Below, one piece after another: positions 10,985-22,149 of a stretch of 64,000 nt of DNA (position 1 is its first letter; each line of letters begins with the position of its first letter). The position numbers and the translations under genes were made by a program. The stretch covers positions 5,688,963 through 5,752,962 of the forward strand of contig JAQFVV010006208.1 in assembly GCA_028023455.1 (NCBI GenBank). The letters are read 5' to 3'. The notes under the pieces were generated by a model. The model was not told the origin of the DNA. It saw only the letters and a list, made by a program, of their open reading frames with translations, and did not search any database. This DNA is from Epiperipatus broadwayi. Its lineage: Eukaryota; Onychophora; Udeonychophora; Euonychophora; Peripatidae.

Positions 10985-11150
10985 TGATTATTTTACCTGT
11001 TATGACATCACCACTGCCAACCATTATCAATCCACTACAGGATGAAGTTCTCTCCAAGTTCAATCCATCTTCTCCAAACTCTAACCTCTCTTCTCTCTCT
11101 TTCTGGTTTTTTTACAGTCTTGGAATCCTGTTTAAGATCTACCTGTTATG
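10985..11150 (-). pseudogene. RTE-type LINE 3' end fragment
   Basis: Antisense match to the 3' end shared by the copies at 17155, 35300, 54295, 56660 and 61060: the plus strand shows CCATTATCAATCCACTACAG, then the complement of the W-I-E-L-G-E coding stretch. Truncated on the 5' side. Confidence 0.7.
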
Positions 11151-11159
11151 TAATATTAA

Positions 11160-12350
11160 TTAAATACTTGTTTCTTAACCTATAATTGGATGAATAAATT
11201 ATTTGGTTAAGATTTATCTATCTTTAAAAGCAAAAAATGTTCCAAATTTCATCCAGCATAGATTCGAATCTCAAGTCTTAAATCATGGACATGGCAAATA
11301 AATGTGCTAGTGTCTATAACATTAATGCTTGGGAAGATATCTTGCATTTGTCCACACAAGTGACATTTCATTCTATTGTTACATTCTAAAAATATTCTAT
11401 GTTTTACAAATATATATACTTTGGTATAAAATTTTTAAATTCTCTAATTTAATTTATTTATATTTTTTAACCATATAATATTACATACTTAACACATTCA
11501 AATCACTTTATTATTTATGTATATACTTTTTTTTTTTTGCAATATGCGCTTCTGAAATTTTTATAAACAATGCTTTCCGATATTAATTATAGTAGCTCTT
11601 AAAATTATTAATGCATTTGAAATAAGAAAAATCAGTAAATTGATATCTAAAATTGTAATACAGAATTATTGATACAATATTATGCTGGCTTTGAGATATA
11701 TGTGTGTGTTCATTTATGTTAAAATAGCAAAACCTTTGCTTAACTATACAAGCATTTACTTTTGAATAAAAAGTATTTGTACTCAAATTTACATTAAATA
11801 TTAATTTACGTACCTATTTCTAAGTTTTGGACTGTTGAAATAATAATCGCAATTATAATTTAACTTTGTCTTTAAAATGATTTTTTTTTTTTGTTTTGTT
11901 TTTCAGTTTATTTTAATAGAAAAATAGTAAAAGGCACAATACGTAGTAGGAGACCAAGCGTTCTTTCAGCTAGAGTGGCAGTTGGAGGAAATGCAGGGAA
12001 TAGATTAGACAAAAAAATGCAGGAAATTAAGATTAAAAAATAATAATAGTTGAACTGACAGATTTAAGCTTACTCTTGTAGAAATTAATTCAAAAATGTA
12101 TTTACAAAATAATGCAAAAAAAAAAAAAGAAAGATTGTTTAATAGGTGTAGTCAAATTGTTTTGAACAAGTAAGAAGGAAACGAAAGTGTTAATAATTTA
12201 TCCAATATAAAAACACGTGTTTCTGATCTAAGTGATTTGAAACTAATAAAAATATTTCATTATGTGAAATTAATTAAACTTGTAAAGCAAAATACAAATC
12301 TTTTTATTACATACTTTTTCAAGTTTTAAAAAAGTGTAAAAAATTACTTC
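11160..12350. other. AT-rich DNA, nothing recognised
   Basis: Poly-A/T runs and microsatellite patches only. I see no repeat of the families described here. Confidence 0.5.
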
Positions 12351-12362
12351 TGATTAGATTAA

Positions 12363-12630
12363 ATATAGTGGATTTGAACTCAGACTTTCAAGCAACCTTC
12401 AAATATCCACACTATCTCATACTACTGATACACATGACCGCACACATGTAGAAAAGATAAATGATCACAAATATACGTATTTCGTGCGGAACCAGCACTC
12501 ATCAGTTGGTCCAGATTATTATCTCCCACACACATATATAATCAGTGCTCAGTTTATATTAATATAGCAAATCTTTATGCTTTAATACTCCAATCTCCAA
12601 CTCTTCAGTCATCCATACTATTGAAAATTA
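12363..12630 (+). mobile_element. family B hammerhead element, copy 1
   Basis: Begins with the family hallmark GGATTTGAACTCAGACTTTC and runs through the hammerhead segment, the ATAATCAGTGCTCAG block and CAACTCTTCAGTCATCC. Single-arm copy; ends fade into AT-rich sequence and no duplication was resolved. Confidence 0.8.
12465..12525 (-). ncRNA. hammerhead ribozyme type I, family B copy 1
   Basis: The minus strand reads GGACCAA-CTGATGA-GTGC (stem II) TGGTTCC GCAC-GAAA-TACGTA-T-A. Stem II closes with the canonical G-C pair and stem III is the palindrome ATACGTAT. All conserved core residues are present; the cleavage triplet would be ATA. Stem I is weakened by a T replacing a G in TTGG. Confidence 0.8.
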
Positions 12631-12689
12631 ATTAAATTAATTGAAAATTGATTAGATTAATAAATCATTTCGATATAACTAATTTAAAT

Positions 12690-12812
12690 AAACATCACAT
12701 GATATTGGATGAGTAGGCACTAGATAGAGATTTTATGCACAAACTTTCTTGCATCCATTGATTACTCTGTTTTGCACTGGTGGCGCTACTATATGGAGAG
12801 TTTAGTCTGTAT
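12690..12812 (-). mobile_element. family A element, truncated copy
   Basis: The tail start (ACATCACATGAT) joins directly to the GATGAGTAGGCACTAGAT segment and ends at ATATGGAGAGTTTAG; the hammerhead block is lost. Flanks TATAACTAATTTA and TATAATCAATTTG match at 10 of 13 positions and may be a decayed duplication. Confidence 0.65.
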
Positions 12813-13337
12813 AATCAATTTGTTAAAAAAAATCAAAATGAGTCATCTATCTTGTTCTTTTTTTTAATAAATCATTGCTCTTTCTATTCTTAAGAACTAT
12901 TATTCTTTCTTTTGCTTTGTTTTATTTTTGCATCCTTCAGAATTTCGTCCAATATGTCACAATTTAATCTCAAAGAAAATGCACAATACTTTTCACTTAT
13001 ACTTTATTATATTTCTATATTTCTAAGTTTTATCTTCTACTGCATTATGTTTATTCTTCTCCAAATCATAATACTAAAGCCTTCAATCTTTTTTCGTTTT
13101 ACAAATCATTCAAGTTGTGATCTTTATGATATTATATTCCATTCACAGAATTAAATAAAACTATCATTTCTAATTAGTATCATTCACTAGAAGACAATAA
13201 TATCCAAGCTTTATTCAGTTTTTCCAATTCAAAGTTTATCCATTTTATATCATACTAGCAAACTTTTATTTTATCCATCCATCTCACATGTGGCCCCTTT
13301 CTATGTCTTTTGCAATCTCTTGGGATCCAGTTTGATA

Positions 13338-13897
13338 GCAATAGAAAACTCTCCAGACAGTAGTGCCATGCAATGCGAGCTTTAGTAATCAATGGATGCA
13401 GGAAGTTTGTGCATAAAATCCCCATCTAGAGTTTACTCATCCAATATCCACAGACTAGTTTCTGGCTTATGGCTTTCATCAGTAATGAGGTTTGAATCTG
13501 AGAGCACTGCACCTAGATCTAAGGATCTAATGCAACCCACCAGCATTCACCTTTTACCTATTTAGTTATCTATAAAGCTAGGAGCTAAAGATGAAAACAC
13601 ATTAACATTTTCAATCCAAGCTCATTTGCTTGTATAGTCATATAGATCTGAATCCAATTCAGCATCTATACATTTTGGTATCCTTGATTTATTAAAAACC
13701 ACAGTCACCATCATCCCATAGGCAGGAATGGTATAAAACCAACAAAACATCACATGATCACCATTTCCTGTGCTTGCAGAAGCTGTTATTAGCAATGGAA
13801 AACTCTTGCATTGGGTGACACTACTGTATGGAGAATTTGCTATTGCTCATAACAGCTTGTGTAAGCATAGGAAATGGTGATCATGTGATGTTTTGTA
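13338..13897 (+). mobile_element. family A element inserted in the LINE
   Basis: Starts AATAGAAAACTCTCCAGAC, carries the whole A unit (hammerhead block, TGCACCTAGATC block), then a second inverted terminal block with CATGATCACCATTTCC and its complement, and ends with the tail GGTGATCATGTGATG. Flanking TTTGATA (13331-13337, 13898-13904) is the only visible duplication. The hammerhead core CTGATGA (complement at 13477-13483) is intact on the minus strand, with one mispair in stem II. Confidence 0.8.
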
Positions 13898-14249
13898 TTT
13901 GATACTTCATTTATTTTTCTACTGTTATTTCTTCCATCAATAAATACAACTCATATCAGTGATATTTGTTTATTTTCTCAACTATTTTACATTTTCAATC
14001 TATATGATATAAAGTCTTTGTATAACTCTTTTAAAGCTCTAAGTCATATTTCTATAAATAAGCACTGATAATGTATTAAAACCTTCATTTTCAAGAATGT
14101 AATCACATTTCCCTTTAATATTAAGATATTTACACTAAAAATATTCAATTAAAATGTAATCTGTAATTAATTTATTACGTTTCCATCTGCATAAATAAAC
14201 AGACTTAAGACATTTGTAGTTTTATTCTTATATCTTCTTTATTTTTTTG

Positions 14250-14629
14250 CATTTATATATGTCTGTGCTCATATATCCTATATATTATATATTTTTATAA
14301 ATCTCCACATATACACTCCAATGCAAATGTTTATATATATACTTCCTTTAATTTTTTTAACAGTTTCAACTGTCATGCAGTCTTCATCAAAGCATTTGCA
14401 TAATCTCCCCCCCCCCCTTTTTTTTAATTTATAACTCTAAAAAATTAAAAAAAAAATTTTTTTTTAAATTTATAAATTTAAAAAGAAAGGTGAAGGTTGT
14501 GCAAATGCTCTGATGAAGACTGCAGGACAGTTGAAACTGCTAGAAAATTAAAGGAATTATATACAAAAAAAAATTGCATTGGAGTGTATATGTGGAGATT
14601 TATTAAAAGTAATACATATGACATTTATA
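14250..14629. mobile_element. hairpin element with hammerhead-like motif, inside the LINE
   Basis: Inverted arms of about 100 bp (ATAAATCTCCACATATAC near 14299 and its complement near 14590-14610) flank a C-run and A/T-rich centre. The right arm has CTGATGA, A, GACTG-CAGGA-CAGTT, GAAAC at about 14499-14527 (+); the left arm has the same motif inverted with TTGATGA. CATTTATA flanks at 14250-14257 and 14622-14629. The left edge also matches a family B end (CTGTGCTCATATATCC). No GTC follows GAAAC, so cleavage activity is doubtful. Confidence 0.6.
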
Positions 14630-15174
14630 GTTATTAATTTTTCTAATTCATTACTATCAGTCTTTACTTCGTATTTTTTGAAAATCTAGTGGAGATTTTT
14701 TTATTAGAATTCATCTTTAGTCCAACTTTCCTAGTTTTATATTATAATTCCTGTAATATTATTTGATATTTGGATCATTATTTATTGCAAAATTTAGGAG
14801 CTTTAAGCAATCTCCATTTATTTTTGTTCATTTACCTTTTTTAATCTGTAAAGTACTTTCCATAAAATTTCCGTTAAAAGTTTAGGAGTGGTAGAGTCAT
14901 TTAACTGAATACCTTTGTCACTGATAATGTTCTAATGCCCTCACATATTGCATTTTAATAAATATTTCAAAGGTTGACATATTCCGGATCCTATATCTTG
15001 AGTTTGCAGAACTTTAATCATTGCCAAAATTATTTTAGAACATGTGTTTTTATAATCTACATATGCAAAACATAATTTCAACTCATATTCATTGACTATC
15101 TCTATAACTTTTATTAATAATTGGATATGATCTACTAGAACTACAATCACTTTTTTAATTCAGCAAATTCCTTT

Positions 15175-15465
15175 AAAACAGGAAAAACTCTCTATAGTAT
15201 TGTCACTCTGTGCAAGTCAGAGTAATCAATGGATGCCAGGAGGCTTGTGCATAAAATACCTATCTACTGCCTACTCAGTTAATATTCCCAGACTAGTTTC
15301 TAGCTTGTGGCCTTCGTCACTGATATGTGGAGTTTATGCACAAGCCTTCTGGCATCCATTGATTACTTCGGCTTGCACAGAGTGGCAATACATATAGAGA
15401 GTTTTTTCTGTTTTAATAACAGTTATAAGCAAGCACAGGAAATGGTGATCATGTGATGTTTATTG
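15175..15465 (+). mobile_element. family A element (291 bp)
   Basis: Complete hairpin plus tail: AAAACAGGAAAAACTC to GGTGATCATGTGATG. A 12-bp duplication, GCAAATTCCTTT / GCTAATTCCTTT (one mismatch), lies at 15163-15174 and 15466-15477. It interrupts LINE coding sequence. The hammerhead core is mutated at its first base (GTGACGA on the minus strand). Confidence 0.88.
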
Positions 15466-15833
15466 GCTAATTCCTTTGAGTGGTTTGATTTAAAAATTCT
15501 CTATAGACAAGTTTATACTGATCTTAGTAAAGATCTTATTTAAAACTGACATAAGTCTTGTAAGCCTTAATATCTAATGTACTTTTTTTGCCTTTCTCAA
15601 ATATTAATATTATTATTGGTTTTAAATAAATAAACAATCATATAGCTTTATAGCTAGGGTATTCATAATAAGTTCAAATCCTGGAAGTACCGCACCTGAA
15701 ATTGATCTGAGAATCTTACACCCACTCTCGAATCTGACACTGTATCAATGCATCTAATTGTGACTACTATATTCTTTCAATCATCTTATATATCTCTATT
15801 ATCTAGACATTTAATATATAACTTTACTAATGA

Positions 15834-16148
15834 GTTTGCTTTTCTTGCCCCCATAATAACTGCCATGCAACCTACTATGGAGAAACTAAGACTAATATTA
15901 CCATTAGAGCGGCACAGCACAGATATCTATACAACAGAACTCAAAGTAAGACAGAAGGGGGCCCAATATTTGCTGAACACAAAAGGACTGCTGGCCACAC
16001 CTTCCAACCAACAACTGCTGAGATGATGTGCATTGAAAGAAATGATGCTAAATGCAAGGTCAAAGAAGTTTGCTGTATATCAAGCGACCCCACAGCTATA
16101 AACAGAAAAGAAGCTTGCTTCTGCATTTCAAAAAAATGGATGCTATAG
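15834..16148 (+). pseudogene. Penelope-like element GIY-YIG endonuclease fragment, copy 1
   Basis: An uninterrupted frame of about 104 codons after a stop at 15831 encodes the PLE-type endonuclease end of a reverse transcriptase polyprotein. CFSCPHNNC is followed by CHATYYGET from 15861 (the GIY-YIG-like YYG with the preceding cysteines), then IRAAQHRYLY, GPIFAEHKRTAGHTF (conserved EH and GH), INRKEACF and a terminal stop at 16146. The order Cys pair, YYG, R..EH, GH, INR is that of PLE endonucleases, which nick target DNA for reverse transcription. The upstream reverse-transcriptase part is missing. Homologous pieces lie at 33862 and 47938. Confidence 0.75.
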
Positions 16149-16448
16149 TCAATTTACATAAATTTACATAAAGCTTTATTACAAGCATTTCTCAATTGGT
16201 AACAAGCTATGATTATGGGAACTTAGACTTCCTGAAAGCACTCAGACGATTAATTAAGATTACTAATTACTACACTATAGAGCTTCATTTACATGTGTAA
16301 AGCACAATTATAGAGTTAAAATATTTATAATAATTTCAACATTTTATAAAGTTTGTCCATTCTTCATGACTATTACACCTTTTCATTCAAAAATTCATTG
16401 TAGGCCCTACATTGTTTTTTGTTCTTCATTATTATATAATTTTTTGTA

Positions 16449-17154
16449 ATTGTAAAGAAGGAAATTAACCTCCAGTCATGCACTGTTTATAATTATATAT
16501 TAAAGTCTCTGTGCACTCACCTGTCAATTTAAAAGCATGAGTAAACTTCTTATGATAAAGTATGTTCTTATATAAGCCAACCAGTACTGACTATGCTTAC
16601 CTCAGGACTTGAATCTATTATATACCTGATGTTCAAATTGACAATTATATTGGACAAATTTAGGCATTCTATCACAAGAGAGAGATGGAATCTTATTTTT
16701 AACCATCTGTGATTAAGCATACACTAATTATGAATAAATATAAATTTATTAGTATTAAGCACTGAAATAATTATAATCGTAAAGAAAAAAAATAACCTCC
16801 AGTCATGCGCTGTTTATAAATGTATATTAAAATCTCTGTGCACTCATCTGTCAGTAATAGTTTAAAAGTATAAGTGAATTCACTTATGCTGAAAGTGTAT
16901 TCTTATACAAGCCAACCAGTACAATACACTTTAAGCACTGGCAGATAAGTACATAAAGATTTTAATATAATTAATCAATTTTTTATAAAAAATTTATTTT
17001 TTGTATAATTTTATAAAAAACGGATTAATTAATTAATTAAGGCAATGCAAGAAAGGAAAAGATAAAGTTAAAATAGATTTTAATATACATTTATAAACAA
17101 TGCATGACTGGAGGTTAATTTTTTCTTCATGATTACAATTATTTCTCCACTTAA
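16449..17154 (+). repeat. direct and inverted repeat array downstream of the PLE endonuclease
   Basis: Two direct copies (16449-16588 and 16772-16923, hallmark AACCTCCAGTCATGC and AAGCCAACCAGTAC) are followed by an inverted copy in two pieces (16933-16970 and 17060-17145, GCATGACTGGAGGTT). TTAAGCACTGAAATAATTAT at 16756 is inverted near 17154. Mixed direct and inverted terminal repeats beside an endonuclease domain fit PLE pseudo-LTRs. No hammerhead core was found here. Confidence 0.7.
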
Positions 17155-17340
17155 TCATCATCATCATTATCAATCCATTGTAGGAAGGAGGTCTCTCCAA
17201 GTTCAATCCATCTTCTCCAATCTCTAGACTCTTTTCTCTACATCACCCATGCACACTTTCTTATTTCACCCATCGATCTCACATATGGTCTCTTTCTGGG
17301 TCTTTTACAATCTCTTAGAATCCAGTTTAAGATTTCAATA
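17155..17340 (-). pseudogene. RTE-type LINE 3' end fragment
   Basis: Starts with the TCATCATCATCATTATC microsatellite (the LINE 3' repeat read in antisense), then CAATCCATTGTAGGAAGG and the complement of the HVRWMDEIRK coding stretch, ending near the GAATCCAGTTTAAGATTTC block. Confidence 0.8.
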
Positions 17341-17349
17341 GTAATAATA

Positions 17350-17975
17350 GATCTACATATATAATTATTTGTAAAAAAAAAATTATACATTACATGATAT
17401 TCCTATTTTTCAATAATAATATTTATTTTTTCTAATTTCAAAACAAACTAGTTTTTTTCAAATACCAAGATATTATTTTATTATTATTTTGTTTTGTTCT
17501 CTTCTATTGTTTCCTTTGGCAATTGCAGCTATATTTCCTTGTCATCATTATTTTAAAAAGTTTATGATAGTCATTTTTTTTTCTAAATAGATCATTTTAA
17601 AATATATTCTCATTTCTTTTTCTGTTAGCTATTGCCATGTTTTAATGCTGCTTTTTTTTGTATCACCTACTTTCGTACTAGTTCTTAGTAATATCAGTTT
17701 ATCTTCTTATTGATCTTATTCAAGTCTGAGCTATCTTTAAAGTCTGTTCATATTTTAGTTTAAATTAATTGAAGTATTTATGAAAGATAGGGAAAATGAT
17801 TGTTAATATTGTCTTTCATAATAACTTTTGTTTCTCAAGCTTTGTACCAACAAATTACGTATGTCTCGTTAGTGAACGATCATTATAAGTGTTGAAATTA
17901 AGTCCGTTAAAATCTTAAAAATTTTTTTTTTCTGTCGGCAATTGAGCTTCATTGCAATTTTATTTGGATATTTTC
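17350..17975. other. AT-rich DNA, nothing recognised
   Basis: T-rich stretch without supported features. Confidence 0.5.
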
Positions 17976-17994
17976 ATTTTCATTTATGCTTTTA

Positions 17995-18221
17995 TAAATT
18001 TTATTAAACGCTCACTATTATTTCAGTAATAGTTTTAACAAGGCTGTAAACCTTAGCAATGAGCGTCTGAAAAAATCGTCACTAGGGACCTCTGTAGGTC
18101 TTTAAAACACATGCTTACTCTTTTCTTCATAGCATAAGCATGTGTTTTAAAGACCTACAGAGGTCCCTAGTGACGATTTTTTCAGACGCTCATTGCTAAG
18201 GTTTACAGCCTTGTTAAAACT
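17995..18221 (-). mobile_element. family D fold-back element, copy 2 (227 bp)
   Basis: Arms of about 90 bp (AATAGTTTTAACAAGGCTG and complement) are almost perfectly inverted about 18125. The tail (TAAATTTTATTAAACGCTC) is on the left, so this copy is inverted relative to copy 1. A perfect 13-bp duplication ATTTATGCTTTTA lies at 17982-17994 and 18222-18234. Confidence 0.93.
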
Positions 18222-18234
18222 ATTTATGCTTTTA

Positions 18235-18775
18235 ATTTTTCTCAAACAAGTAATTTATAATATGCAATTTCCACATATCTATTTCTTCTATTTTTATCTC
18301 CAATAACCAAATATATCTACAGCATTTTTCTATTTTTTATTTTATATAGAAACATACAAGATCTCATTACTAATTTTTCACAAAAGTAATTATCATTAAT
18401 TTATATTCACTATAGCGATCTTTGGAAAAAAAACTACCTTTTTTTTTTTTAAAGATGGTGGCCATTTTGTAATATTACTAATTTATAGGATAATAGTTTC
18501 ATTAAAGCAATATTGTCCTTATGAGATAAAATGGTGAGATTCATGCCTCCCTCCCCCCCAAATACTGCATAATTATTGTTCAGTATGTAATTAATAACAA
18601 ACTTTGATGATATATAATAATATAAGCTTTCTTCGTGAGTTTGATCTTATGAGATAAAATTGGTGAGGTTCATGGCCAAACAGATACTGCACAATTATTG
18701 TTCAATATGTAATTACTAAGAAACTTTGATGACATATATTAATATAAGCTTTCTTCATGAGTTTGATCTATGTAG
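18235..18775. repeat. imperfect direct duplication in AT-rich DNA
   Basis: Two diverged copies, around 18510-18640 and 18645-18775, share GAGATAAAATGGTGAG, ATACTGCATAATTATTGTTC and AAGCTTTCTTCGTGAGTTTG blocks, period about 135 bp. This is just downstream (in element orientation) of the PLE reverse-transcriptase remnant and may be its 3' region. Confidence 0.5.
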
Positions 18776-19270
18776 GGTTTTTTTCCAAATTACTGATTTG
18801 GACTTTTTTTGCTTTGTTCCACAGTAACAGTATAATTCCATGTTTTGTGTGTGTGTGTTTTATGATTGGACATATCCACTAAGTATTTTTCTAGGTGTGG
18901 GTTTTCTGTAAACTTTGTTCTGTTGATTTCCTCATGAGGGAATTTTAGCTAAGAATGCCAATTTTGTTTTTATTATAATTCTTGTGTGAATTTTATTGAA
19001 GGAGTTATTTATTGGTTTGTGCTAATTTTTGTAATATTGCTTCAACATATAGCCATATAACAAATATGTCATCAACATAATTCAAAAAAACTTTAAAAGA
19101 TGGAATAGTATTTATGGCTATGATCTTGAGTTTTTCTATATAAATGTTTGTGATCAGAGTGGTAATCTCACATTTATCTTTTGGATTTTCTTGGAAAAAT
19201 TATGTTCTATTGATAATAACCTCAATAGGAGTTATTCTGTTTTATAAGCTGTCTTTTTTTCTTATTGATA
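18776..19270 (-). pseudogene. Penelope-like reverse transcriptase remnant
   Basis: The minus strand encodes, with one or more frameshifts, LNYVDDIFVIW (catalytic YVDD; complement at 19056-19079), then KIGIL and SLMRKSTEQSL, then PHLEKYLVDMSNHK. This matches the PLE succession YVDD-IFxIW, IxFLD, KPTHTxxYLxxxSNH. The sequence upstream of the palm (higher coordinates) is not recognisable. It supplies the enzymatic type expected for mobilising hammerhead elements, but it is too broken to be functional. Confidence 0.75.
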
Positions 19271-19676
19271 ACAAATTATATACAAATAATAACATACTTA
19301 CAATAGAATAAATTTATGTTACATAGGCAAAAGTGTGATGGAATTACAACCATAATAATGCAGGTAGTATGATAAGTTTTTGACTCCAGTGAAGAAAGAT
19401 TCTGATTTGAAAAGTGTCATACTCTAACATTGTGTGATGAAGAATTCAAATATTTACTTTCAAGAATAAGATCTGATGGGAAGCGTTAATGAAAATAAAG
19501 CTTCAAGTTATAAGAATGTACAAGCAGAGGTAGATTTATGCGTTGCCATGTTTTGTTCATGATGTTTTAGGTAATCACTTCAGGAGCCCATGCCTTATTA
19601 CTTTGAGAGCATGTATTTTTTATTGTCAAACTTTACGGAGCAGCATGCAAGCCGCATAGTTCTTAGTGCATGTTTT

Positions 19677-19757
19677 AAGTAATTACTTAAGGTTGATTGT
19701 ACACTTACGAAACATAAGTAATTGCTTGAGGTTGATTGTACACTTATGAAACAGGAG
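19677..19757 (+). repeat. 43-bp direct duplication
   Basis: GTAATTACTTAAGGTTGATT with TGTACACTTACGAAACATAA is repeated immediately as GTAATTGCTTGAGGTTGATT with TGTACACTTATGAAACAGGA. Function unknown. Confidence 0.6.
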
Positions 19758-20099
19758 TAGACCTAGAGATAAGAAGTATGGACATGTTTGAAAAAGATAT
19801 GGCATTTCTTCTGGATAATTATTTTGCAAAACATATGTAGGTTCCAGATTTAGCTTGAATCAGTCATTAAAAAAAACATTTTGGTTGGAATCAGTTCCTG
19901 CAATAAATTGAAAAGAAATTTCAACCATGATTGAGGAGCACAAAGGTTTTGGAATTTGGTAGAGGCTTAGCAACTGCCAGGGTCGTCCATAGATGTTTGT
20001 ATGGATAAGTCATCTTATTTAAATCTTTAAACAATATGCCGGCAAGAGATTTGGTGTTACACTGATTGGTCTAATAGGTCATACTCGATGGTATGATTT

Positions 20100-20750
20100 G
20101 TGAAAAAGGATTATTTGACATATGAAACTGAAACAAGCAATGGTATTGGAGGAGAGATGGTATTCTGTATTGGATTAATAAGTAGTGCAATGTACATTTT
20201 GGCTCTAATGTAAGGTACAAAAGATTTGGGATATATCAAATTGAGCCCTTCTTTACATCTAGGAAAGCATGCTGTTCTGATAGATAAAAGATGTGAAGCT
20301 CAACCTGAAATGTATGCTTTTATTGCAGACATAGTTCCCCATAAGTAGTGTAAAAAAGCAATATCCATCTACTATAGTGGGGTACAGCACTCTCTACATG
20401 AACTTTGCCAATGGATTACAGCAATTTGGGCAGAATGCTTTCATTTTTGTACTGAAGGTATTTATGATGATGACTTAATTGCATTTTAGGCAGATTAATT
20501 GGAAATGCCAAGAAAGAGTGAGGAGTTACTCATAAAGAGTTATCGTAGTTTATGGCCTGCAGTCAGTTGCCATAAAGATGACTTGCAAAACTTGTATTGG
20601 GGAACCAGTTGATGATTGGAATTTATTTAAAATATTCTGAATGATGGGACTATTTTGAAGGTTTCTGAAGATTATCAGGACATCATTAATGAAGATTATG
20701 ACTTTATTTAATATTTTTCTTACAATAGCTGCTTTATCAAGACTTAATTT
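20100..20750 (+). other. decayed coding-like stretch, unidentified
   Basis: Less AT-rich than its surroundings, with several open blocks in one frame (LGKHAVLIDKRCEAQPEMYA, then AISIYYSGVQHSLHE and ILKVSEDYQDIINEDYDF) separated by stops. I could not match it to a family; a dead transposon ORF or retrocopy is most likely. It lies upstream of the PLE reverse transcriptase but reads on the opposite strand. Confidence 0.3.
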
Positions 20751-21039
20751 TTCATAAGAAGTACAAAAGATTTAGCTGAGTGTAAGATACTGGCAGTGAC
20801 ATCAGTTAAATATAAGTTATTTATACATATTGCAATCAACAAAATCTTAAAATAACTGATTAATAACTATATTTGTAGACCTCCAACTGGAATCAACATT
20901 GATTTTTTTTTTTTTTCTATGAGTCTTTCAAAGAATAGTTTTGATCTTTTTGCTTATTTTTAATGTTCCATATAGTATCAATCAATAGTATTCTGTTTAA
21001 TGTGCAGGTCCAGAGAATAGTTACATCATCAATTCATCC

Positions 21040-21240
21040 ATTTTTCCATTCCATTCTCTTCATTGTCCAGCTCTTCAATTCCACATAATTCTTCCCATCC
21101 CTTATATCATCCACCAATGTTATCCTTTCCCTTCTTTCTTCTTACTTCCACTCACCATTCCATCCAAAACATCTTTAATTAAACTATAATTTCTTCTTAA
21201 TATATGTCCAGTCCAGTTTCTCTTTCTGTATAATATAATG
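21040..21240 (-). pseudogene. LINE C-terminal remnant (GHILRR type)
   Basis: The minus strand reads RNWTGHILRRNYSLIKDVLD then GMVSG, the conserved stretch near the end of many LINE ORFs (W.GH.LR....L...EG), followed by decayed sequence. No upstream reverse transcriptase remains. Confidence 0.6.
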
Positions 21241-21249
21241 CAATGATAT

Positions 21250-22135
21250 AAATGATGATCCAAAAGTAAACGATTGCTTGCTTAATAAAATAAACAAAAT
21301 GTCAGTTTGGTTAGTTGAATGAAAGAAACAGTTATGCTTTACTTATCACATTGTTGTTTCAATATTACTTGAACTCCAATCCAATTGTTCATATGACTAT
21401 TTTTTTAATTGTCTTTTTTTCTGTTTTGTTAGCTCTTTTATTCATTTTTATTTTTTTCATGTTTGGAAACTAATATCAGTATTGACTAGCAGTAGTATAA
21501 TGATGTGAGATAACACTTTGCCACACACAGGCCAGCAGCAAATCATTTTTAAAATATGCAAGAGAAAGCGGTCACAAATTATTCATTTCCATTATGTTTA
21601 TGAGCAGACATAGAGTGGCGTAGACATCGTGAAACAAACCAAGGCAGTGGCTTATAGTCCTCTGACCCATGGGCCCTTTTATTTGATATGTATTCTAAAA
21701 AATTATTAAGATATATCATCAACGATAACGCGATCAATAGACATGACATGTGTTTCGCTTTCTCCAGAAAATGGACAAGTTAATTTACATATGCATTTAC
21801 ATACATTACCATTTATCAATATCACAACAACAATTTAAAATCTGTTTTGGTTATGAAGATAAGGGACAAAATCTCGAAAGTGCTAGACCTACGTTAATTT
21901 ACTTTGATTATTTTCTTCACCATTAACAGCTTCTTCACCCAGCGTGTTAAAGTGCTTGTATATACTAAGATATGTGTTATAAATATTAAATCTTGTGAAA
22001 GGACCAAAAATTCGAACTATTTCACTGATTAAAATGCAGTATCTTAATTATTACATCATTATTAATCGCATGTTAGCAGAATGAAAAAAGTAAATTACAT
22101 GTGACTTTGATTACCTATAAGTAGGTCCTTTATTT
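21250..22135. other. unique sequence, nothing recognised
   Basis: The part at 21500-21780 is visibly less AT-rich than average and not repeated in the window, but no frame, splice pattern or RNA was found. Confidence 0.4.
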
Positions 22136-22149
22136 TTTTTTATATTATT

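Larger units (their letters stand above)
13200..15640 (-). pseudogene. RTE-type LINE reverse transcriptase, decayed and split by three insertions
   Basis: Pieces appear in the expected order on the minus strand. From 15620 downward: IYKL-type N-terminal palm remnants, then 15150-14941 reading DHIQLLIKVIEIVNEYELKL and FAYVDY (palm region A), then LLTEILWKVLYRL and KVGLKMNSNK near 14880-14690, then the segment matching the NYKYLGQVI region of the 61-kb copy near 14150-14240, and the 3' end near 13250-13337. The frame is broken by stops. Insertions: family A at 13338-13897 and 15175-15465, hairpin element at about 14250-14625. Confidence 0.75.

Noticed and set aside
15748-16026. 92-aa plus ORF
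   Set aside because: It overlaps the PLE endonuclease in a different frame; the motif-bearing frame is 15834-16148.
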